Assembly: GCA_029891385.1 (NCBI GenBank)
Contig: CM057231.1
Span: forward strand, 62,355,103-62,419,102
Direction: 5' to 3'
Length of the DNA: 64,000 nucleotides
Source: Erythroxylum novogranatense
Taxonomy: Eukaryota > Streptophyta > Magnoliopsida > Malpighiales > Erythroxylaceae
Shown: positions 57,261 to 64,000 of the stretch, piece by piece
How the letters are laid out: the number at the start of each line of letters is the position of its first letter
How positions within the stretch are numbered: the first letter of the stretch is position 1
The notes under the pieces: model-generated
Databases searched by the model: none
The model's input: only the letters and a program-made list of their open reading frames with translations
What the model was told of the DNA's origin: nothing
Position numbers and translations under genes: made by a program

Positions 57261-58500
57261 CAGTTTCTAATGCATGATTTCGGTTCCTATATATTGGATG
57301 CATGGGATGGCAATCTTTTTGTGTATGCTGCATATTTTTATGAAAACAGAGTTGCTGGAATTTTGTTTCAATGGATCACTTTTTGGTTTTTATTGTAAAA
57401 ACAAGTGCTGGATTTTTGTTTCAAGGAATCAAATTTCGGTTTTACTAAAATACTAAGTGCTGGTTTTTTATTTTCATGAAATTAGCTTCGGTTTTAATGA
57501 AAACTAGTGCTGAAATTTTTTTGTCAAAACAAAGATTTGGTCTTCTAAAAATCTGGTGTTGGAATTTTATTTTTCAAAGTGACATAATTCGACTTTCATA
57601 TATGCCATTACATTTTGTTTGCCGAATGGGCCGGATCATGTTTGTGAAGAGTTCGAAGCAGAAGATCCAAGTCTAAGAAGAATACTTTGGGCCTAAAAGG
57701 CTTGTAATTATTTAATTTTTCTAGGCTAGGATGGACAATCAAAAGTGGCTTTATTAGTTCATGTGATGAATCGAGAAATGAATGTTTATAATATGTGATA
57801 TTATGTGATTGCATGTCATTTAGAAAATTGCCAACCCTAGGCTTTGCCATGCATTCATTATGTATGAGATATATAATGAAACAATATAGGATGGATAATA
57901 AATTTCATATAGACAAGATGGTATTTAAAACTTAAAGCCCAAAAAGATTGAGTGGGAGAGGATGCTCCTGTGAGAGTCCACGGTCTCCAAATGATGGCCC
58001 GTTTGTATGTGGTGAAGTGTTACTCCCCATCGGAGGGCATGGATCCTAGATCTTCCATGGTTTGGGTCTCCTTAAGGATAAATCCACTTAATGATAGCAA
58101 ATGTGACCTCCCACCGAGGCATGGTTTGTAGGTATCTTTAGTGAATGAATCAAATGGTTAAACACTCAACATTTTTTATCCATAAACTGCCCACCGTAGC
58201 TCTGTTGGTAAAAGTATGGACCAAATTAAGATGCTTCTTAAAAAAAATTGGGCATGAGATGCTTGGTAGTTTTTGAGTGGGAGGGTCCCAGTTTTTCTTT
58301 TAATGGATAAGATGGCCCACCGTCACTTAGTCTGTTATAGATAAGAAAAATAACCGTCGTATAATGTTTTAATTTTTTAAGTTTTGTTAAATCTATCATC
58401 ATGTATACATGCATCATGATTTTATACAAAGTTCCATAAATTGTTGACTAGTATGCTCATGTTTTAATAATTTATATTTTCAGATATAATCAACCACAAA
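57261..58500 (+). mobile_element. Leader of copia copy B
   Basis: This is a non-coding leader of 1.24 kb with repeated AGTGCTGGAATTTT units at 57350-57570. A 15-20-residue basic frame at 57274 has no support as a gene. The strand-opposed copy A leader aligns over most of it. Confidence 0.8.
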
Positions 58501-59320
58501 ATGAATCCACTCACCCTGCTCTTGACTAATAACAAATTGGAAAACGGAGACAATTTTAATGAATGGAGACGTAACCTTGACATTGTTCTTCAATATGAAC
58601 GTATTTCATGGGTGTTAACTGAAAATGAGCCTACACCTCCAAATGGAGATTCAAATCCTGAGCAAGTCCAACAACACGAGCGTTGGCAGAATGCTGACAA
58701 GACTACTAAGTGTTATATTATGGCTTCTGTCAGCGGCATGTTGCAAAAGTAAATTGCTTGTATGAAAATTGCTAGTGCAATGGTCCGTCACCTACATGAG
58801 ATGTTTGGTGTGAGGACTAGGTCTGCAAGTGAAAGCTATCCAAACCTTTCATAATCTCGATGTAAACCTCGTGAACCAAAAGTGGGATTACATGATGAAG
58901 GTAATCTTTGCACACCGAGGTGAGATGCTTAGGCGGATATGGATGCGAACCGCGAGATGATTATGATCATCAATAGCTTAAACTCTTCTTTTCAGCAGTT
59001 TAAGTTGGACTATGAGCTCAACAGCAAGGATTACACCTTGAGTGAGTTGATGAATACCCTCCAGAGCATAGAGGAGATATTGAATATTAAGGTTCATGGG
59101 CCAAAAGCTAATGTAGCTTCTTCTTCTAAACCCAAGGGTAAGGGCAAGGAAAAAAAGAAGGGTCCAATGAAAAAGAAGGCCCAAACAGGAGTCAAGGCCA
59201 AATCCATGAAAAAAGAAGGCCAAAGAGAACATCAAAGGAAAGTGTTTCCACTGCGATGAGATGGGTCACTAGAAAAGAAACTATCCAGTCTACCTAGAGT
59301 CCCTCAAAAGAAAACAAGGT
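58501..59320 (+). pseudogene. gag: gag of copia copy B
   Basis: It starts MNPLTLLLTNNKLENG at 58501. The first part (to 58752) has the WRRNLDIVL block and ends at a TAA that replaces a Gln codon after GMLQK. Frameshifts follow to 58939, where reading resumes with MIMIINSLNSSFQQFKLDYE and a Lys-rich tail. Another shift near 59215 precedes a zinc knuckle, CFHCDEMGH, then a stop and KRNY. The last cysteine of the CCHC is tyrosine here and the tryptophan-type position is a stop, so the knuckle is defective. The role would be particle formation and RNA binding. Confidence 0.88.
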
Positions 59321-59826
59321 ATGGGCTTCCTAAGTTTGTTAGGAACTAGAAATGTGGCAGATTTATCTACTTCTTGGATATTAGATTCAGGAGCCACTAA
59401 CCATGTTTGTAATTCTTTGCAGGGGTTCCAGCAAAGGAAAAGACTACCTAAAGGCCAGTTTCAAGTCAAGATAGCAGATGGTTCCTATGTGTCAGCAGAA
59501 TCAGTGGGAGTAGTTATCTTGGACTTTCCTAGTGGTCATAGGTTATATTTGGAGGATGTTTTTTACATGCCAATGATTGTAAGGAACATGATTTCTGTTT
59601 TTTGTCTAATAAAATCTGGTTATTCCTTATATTTTGAAAAGGTTGTTTCAATATATGAGAATAAGGATTTTATTTGTGATGCGATAGCTAAACAGGGATT
59701 GTTTTTTATAGAACCTATGAAAGGCTCACTAAACACCACAGAATTGATAAAACCAAGACAATCCAAAATCTCTAGCATTAATTCAAAGTATCTGTGGCAC
59801 TTAAGAATGGGTCATATCAATTAGAA
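59321..59826 (+). pseudogene. pol: Protease and pre-integrase region of copia copy B
   Basis: A 167-residue stretch contains the protease active site WILDSGATNHVCNS (D22), the YLEDVFYMPMIVRNMISV block, and the GAG-pre-integrase end YLWHLRMGHIN. A stop follows at once (TAG, 59822). It is in the standard copia position between gag and integrase. The protease motif is complete. Confidence 0.92.
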
Positions 59827-60528
59827 AAGACTTGACAAGTTAGTAAGGATCGGATCCTTATGGGCTTGGATAGTGATCCATTACCCACCTGTGAATCTTG
59901 TATTGAAGGAAAAATGACCATAGCCTCATTTCCTTCTACAGGAAACAGATCTGAAACCACATTGGACCTGGTACATACTAATGTGTGTGGGCCCATGAAT
60001 GTACAAACTAGAGGAGGTTATGAATATTTCATAATTTTTATAGATGATTACTCAAGACATGGCTATTTGTATTTGATGCATAAAAAGAGTGAATCTTTTG
60101 AAAAGTTCAAAGAATTCAAAGCTGAAGCTGAGAAGCAACTTGGCAAGCCATTAAAACAGCTTCGATCAGATCGAGGTGGTGAGTATTTATCTTGAGAGTT
60201 CCAGCAATATTTAATTGACAATGGAATTGTTTCCAATTTGTCAGCTCCTCGTACACCTCAACAGAATGGTGTAGCAGAGAGGAAAAATAGAACTCTATTG
60301 GAAATGGTAAGATCAATAATGTCATATGCTAGCCTTTCAGAAATCGTTCTGGCGATACGCCATACAAATGACAACATATCTTCTTAACTTTGCTTTGTCC
60401 AAATCGGTGCCTAAAACACCTAGGGAGTTGTGGACAGGCCGAGTGCCTTCATTGAAGCATTTGAGGACTTAGGGTTGCCCAGCCCATGTTCTAAAGCCTG
60501 AATCCACAAAGATGGAACATTATGTCTA
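59827..60528 (+). pseudogene. pol: Integrase of copia copy B, truncated
   Basis: The open part at 59860-60195 has CESCIEGK (Cys 11 and 14). The first catalytic position reads HTNVCGPM, where the family has Asp (N41 here). The second catalytic residue, in RSDRGGEY, is intact. A stop precedes the third block QQNGVAERKNR (about 60260-60295). Two more stops and a frameshift follow, then ALSKSVPKTPRELWTGR and GCPAHVLKPESTKM before the break near 60528. The Asp-to-Asn change would abolish catalysis by itself. Confidence 0.9.
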
Positions 60529-60785
60529 TTAAACGGACCTTCTTGGGTCTAAAATGGCCCCCAACCACATGTATGTCCGTTAGGTAGACATGTATGTCCG
60601 TTTAACGGGCATATATTGTACACTCGTAGAAATTTGCATTTTTGACCTCTAAATGGCAAAATCTCACTTTATAGTCTTCATGAAAGTTGTAGATCTAGAA
60701 GTCCTCTTTCAAACCGTCAAGAATAACCTCAATCAGAGGTTTCTAGATAATGTTATTCTAATTTTCCCAAGATAGGTACAATATG
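60529..60785 (+). mobile_element. Gypsy LTR fragment, left part
   Basis: It is joined to the copia integrase with no terminal motif. It contains TTAAACGGAC (60529-60538) and its complement GTCCGTTTAA (60596-60605), two ATGTATGTCCGTT units, and the LTR module CTTCATGAAAGTTGTAGATC (about 60680-60700). It continues at 63001 after the solo LTR. Confidence 0.6.
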
Positions 60786-63000
60786 TGTTAGACCCTGAAT
60801 TTTTTTTAATGACGTCATTAAGCATGAATTTCGATAATTATGTGTTTAAGGCTTAGTTTAATGTATTTTGGGAGTATTATTGGATACTTGAGTTTAAGAT
60901 ATGATGAAATAGGGTTTAAATAAGGACTTAAAGGGTTAAATGGTGTAAGGGTCTTAGGGCTTGATTTGTTATGGGATTGGGCTTGTAGGTTTAAGACATT
61001 AGAAGGAAAAGAAAAGAAAGAAAAGAAATAGAAGAGAAGAGAAAGAAGTGTAGCGCCGACGGTGAGGAGAAGAGAAGAGAAGAGAGGTTGTGCGACCTTT
61101 GGTGATTTCCGACGATTCGAAGCAACGTTTGGTAAGTTTAGCTTCGTTTCTTCTTGTTTCTAGAAAGATTAAACAGTTAAATAGCTTGGATTGAGTAGAA
61201 TCGATGATTTAGGGTTTTAGGGTGAAAACGGTGAGATTTCTTGGGTTGATGCGTTTGTGGTTGATTTGAAGTCTAGAATGGGTTAGAAATGCCTTATAAG
61301 ACTTGATCTACTGTTTGGATGTGTTAGATTTGGTTAAGGAAAAGAATCGATGTTGGGTTCTGCAGAAAATCTGGGTTTCGGAGTCGAGCAGACCCGCACG
61401 TCGCGACGTGTGTATGAATGGCGCCGTGGCGTGTGGGGAAGGGTGTCACGTCACGACGTGTAAATGAATTTACGATTATTCGTCGCGACGTGTGATTCGC
61501 AGGAGACGTCGCGACGTGCAACGTTTGTTCGCCGCGGTGAGCCTTCGCCGCGGCTAGCGCCGCGGCGAGTAGGGTCGTTCGTCGCGACGAGCGTCTCTTC
61601 GTCGCGACGAGCCCCCTGTTTTCCGAAAGTGAGATTTTGATATGTTTGAGGATATCTTTTGGTGTAGATGTCCTATTGAGGTAATTTTGGATTCGTTGTG
61701 ATTTAGAAATTAAGGACTTTGAGTTGTATAAAGAAGGGAAGTTCGAAAATTATTTCGTAGGGTTCAAATTTTCGATGGGAGTCGGATGGAGACTTTTAGC
61801 GCTTTACGTTTTGCTTTTCAAGCTTTGATTATATTTGCTATGGATATTAATTGTATGGAAACTTGGTTTATTATAGGAAACCAAGCTGATTTGACCCAAG
61901 TGCAAGAGGAAGGACGACAGTGAGTCTAATACTCAAGCGATACTAGGTGGGTAATATGTTTATGGTTATTGTGTGTATGGGCAAATTGCCTGATGTGTGC
62001 TTGCTTGCTTGCCTTATATGACATTACTTGTATTGAATTGCATGAGAATATTGAATATGCTTTTGATTATAATTATGCATGGATTGATAGGCCTTTATGG
62101 CAATGGACAAGAATGAGAATTGAGAAAACTGTGAACAATGCTTTGAGCATGAATCGAATGGACTATGTGAATTGTTTGGGTAAGAGAGTTACGGATGGAG
62201 TCACGTGCACGTTGACAGTAAAGCCTTCTCCCGGCTGCCCGCCTATGGCAACGAGATCCTTGAGAAATCAGACTCGGATGGATTATGGATTTACCCTTGG
62301 GTTATCCGGATGGATTACGGAACTCTCGAGCCAATTGATTGTGCATACACGATGGATTTGTTGAGCATAACACATGACGAATTTGACAGCTATGTTGCAT
62401 AATGATTGATATATTGAGGAATAGTGAATGCATGACTTATGTTATATGAATATGAATAGAATTGATGAATCGTGATTTGCTAATGATCTATGACTATATA
62501 TATGTATATTGCTTGATTGTGTGGCTCGTTGCCAATGACTATAAACGTATATGCCACTGAGCTTCGTAGCTCACCCCATTACTCTCCCCTCCTCAGGTGC
62601 AGATCGAGACGAGTGTCGACCTTGCAGGGCATCAGAAATTTCAAGCTAGCTAGGAATTTGTTAAGTTAGTCCTTTGGTTAGCCCTCCGAGCATGTCATCA
62701 TGAAACATACTTTGTATTTTGAGACTTTATTTTCTTTTGTATTACGCTGCATTTCGAGCATATTGTTAAATTTCTTTGAATGCAAATGACAGTTGGCTTA
62801 TGCATGTGGAGTGATTAATGCATGTTTAGAATGCACGTGTAGAATATGTATATGTATGAGTATATGTATGTGTGAATCAAATCGAATGGTTCCTTGTATG
62901 GACGTTGGGAACGGGTCCGACGGTATATGGAGCGCCCGTCACCGGCGCGACCCGAGGGGCCGTCCTCGGGGATTCGGACTTACGGGGCCCGGGCCCAACA
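60786..63000 (+). repeat. Solo LTR of the 35063 family (2.2 kb)
   Basis: It starts TGTTAGACCCTGAA and ends GGGCCCGGGCCCAACA. The target duplication is ATATG at 60781-60785 and 63001-63005. Much of 62140-62355 is near-identical to 36405-36625 (GGATGGAGTCACGTGCACGT, CTTCTCCCGGCTGCCCG). Landmarks: donor-like TTGGTAAGT (61129-61137), CpG palindrome cluster (61397-61610), candidate exon 61877-61946, hairpin 62558-62573 and CAG 62594-62596. No gene is present. Confidence 0.92.
61397..61610. repeat. Cluster of TCGCGA and CCGCGG palindromes
   Basis: Perfect palindromes: CACGTCGCGACGTG (61397-61410), CGTCGCGACG (61481-61490), ACGTCGCGACGT (61506-61517), TCGTCGCGACGA (61579-61590 and 61599-61610). CGCCGCGGCG-type words lie at 61530-61567. 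One unit (61447-61460) has lost a CpG on one side. The density of CpG is far above the surrounding AT-rich LTR. Confidence 0.92.
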
Positions 63001-63457
63001 ATATGATTGAGGATATAAACATGTTTAATTCTTTTATTCATATCTTCATCATCCGACCTCCAAATGAAGTGATTCTTGAACCAATAAATTTCTATCACAT
63101 TTTTATATCTCTTCATAAAAATTGGTAGCCTTTCGTTTTGATATGAAAAAGATTGATGAAAAGATAGTGAGGGGTCGATTGAGAGAGCATGATTGGGGTA
63201 TGAACATATTATGGCTTCTTAAGTATAACTTCAACTATAGGCTTCCGATTAAGATAGTTCTTGCTTCAAAGTAAACTAAAGACCTAGAGATATTTGAAGA
63301 AGTCAAATGGTAATTTTGGGTGATTGATTGGTGTGAGCACACCACTCTTGTGGGATGATGGCTAATGAGGGTTCTTTGAAATAACCCTATAAGATAATAC
63401 GCACGGTCACATCTTATGATAACTCCGAATGTTGGGCTCCGAAAATGGGGTCCAACA
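63001..63457 (+). mobile_element. Gypsy LTR fragment, right part
   Basis: This is the continuation of 60529-60785. It ends GGGGTCCAACA at 63457, the same 3' end as the LTR at 35063-37449. No coding region is seen. Together the two pieces form about 0.7 kb of a 5'-truncated LTR. Confidence 0.65.
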
Positions 63458-64000
63458 TGTTATTTATCATTCGATGACTTAGCTATTTCTATTAGTTGTT
63501 AAAGTTGACCTATAAAATTAGTTTTTCTTTTGGTTTACCTTTCACCAGTTATAAATAAATGCTAAAATGTACATAAAAGGGTTAGTTATATAAAACTCTA
63601 TTTTTTTTTTTGAGTTTTACTTTACCAGGACCTCCAATTTAGCAATTATGGTTCTAATTAAAAGTTTATTCAATAAAGTTATATATTATATTCTCTTCTA
63701 TTATGTAATAGTATGTATTGGTCTCATAAATGTACATAAAACATTAGTTAATTATAATGTATTGCTTCATAGTTGATTTTGCATAGATTGTTATGGATTT
63801 CAAATTGGAATAATAGTACAATATTTTCATTTTCATTACTAAAACAAAAGTCATTTTGGTTAATCAAATGTTTATGTGATCATATGAATTATACACTAAG
63901 AATGACAACACCGATGACTTCTAAATAACTACGATTAAAACTTGACTATAAGGATTGTAAGAAACAAATTAAAGGGTATTATACATGTTAATTAATTGAT
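63458..64000. other. AT-rich sequence without recognised features
   Basis: I see no open frame, LTR end or repeat in this 543-bp tail. A poly-T run lies at 63602-63611. It may be the target DNA flanking the LTR fragment or an unrecognised old repeat. Confidence 0.5.

Larger units (their letters stand above)
57247..60528 (+). mobile_element. Ty1/copia copy B interior, truncated in integrase
   Basis: The order is primer site, a 1.24-kb repeat-bearing leader, gag, protease and integrase, all on the plus strand. It ends abruptly at about 60528, where a gypsy LTR fragment begins, so reverse transcriptase, RNase H and the 3' LTR are absent. The leader and gag are the inverted counterpart of copy A (29486-30658 and 43074-43802). 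Confidence 0.9.

Noticed and set aside
60786..63457. Single LTR from 60786 to 63457
   Set aside because: The ends do not give matching flanks. Ending at 63000 yields the exact ATATG duplication, leaving 63001-63457 to the outer fragment.

Overview
The window is repeat-rich nuclear DNA from a flowering plant. Almost all of it is LTR retrotransposons nested inside one another, and I find no convincing host protein-coding gene, tRNA, rRNA or CRISPR array. The plant assignment rests on the element types: Ty1/copia of Sirevirus type, another Ty1/copia family with a CCHC gag, Ty3/gypsy of Del/Tekay chromovirus type with long LTRs, and a Ty3/gypsy Athila-like element with a tRNA-Asp type primer site. 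Every reading frame examined is broken by stops or frameshifts.

Layout. (1) 1-1103 and 11057-11283 are two halves of one antisense Tekay-type LTR fragment. It is split by a full Sirevirus-like element on the minus strand (1109-11051, duplicated target TCAAT). (2) 11284-15356 is a 4.07-kb plus-strand LTR followed by a Met-type primer site and a non-coding interior (15375-19046). That interior received a solo Sirevirus-type LTR (17466-18450, CGTGA). (3) 19047-28482 is an Athila-like element (GCGAG) that retains gag and protease traces but lacks reverse transcriptase and integrase. (4) 28488-29485 is the start of an antisense Tekay-type LTR sitting in the gag of minus-strand copia copy A (29486-30658, resuming at 43074-43802). 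(5) 30659-43073 is a compound gypsy element inside copia A. Its 5' LTR is swollen by internal duplications to about 10.2 kb, it has almost no interior, and its right end is an inverted copy of its own left end. A solo LTR (35063-37449, GGCAA) sits inside it. (6) 43882-45473 and 56976-57246 look like two pieces of the 5' LTR of copia copy B, separated by a truncated plus-strand gypsy LTR (45474-48850) and a 3'-truncated minus-strand Tekay element (48851-56975). (7) 57247-60528 is the copia B interior. (8) 60529-63457 is a gypsy LTR fragment carrying a solo LTR (60786-63000, ATATG). (9) 63458-64000 is AT-rich DNA with no recognised feature.

Unusual signals lie mainly in the long gypsy LTRs. Eight LTR copies share a candidate donor / exon of 66-77 nt / donor / hairpin / CAG acceptor arrangement. 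Homologous positions in several LTRs carry clusters of different CpG-rich palindromes. The LTRs also show a degenerate module repeating about every 180 bp. The compound element has the same 5' LTR terminus at both ends yet is flanked by a target-site duplication.

Boundaries were set by eye from terminal motifs, primer sites and target duplications, without alignment software. Lineage names are assignments from motif style.
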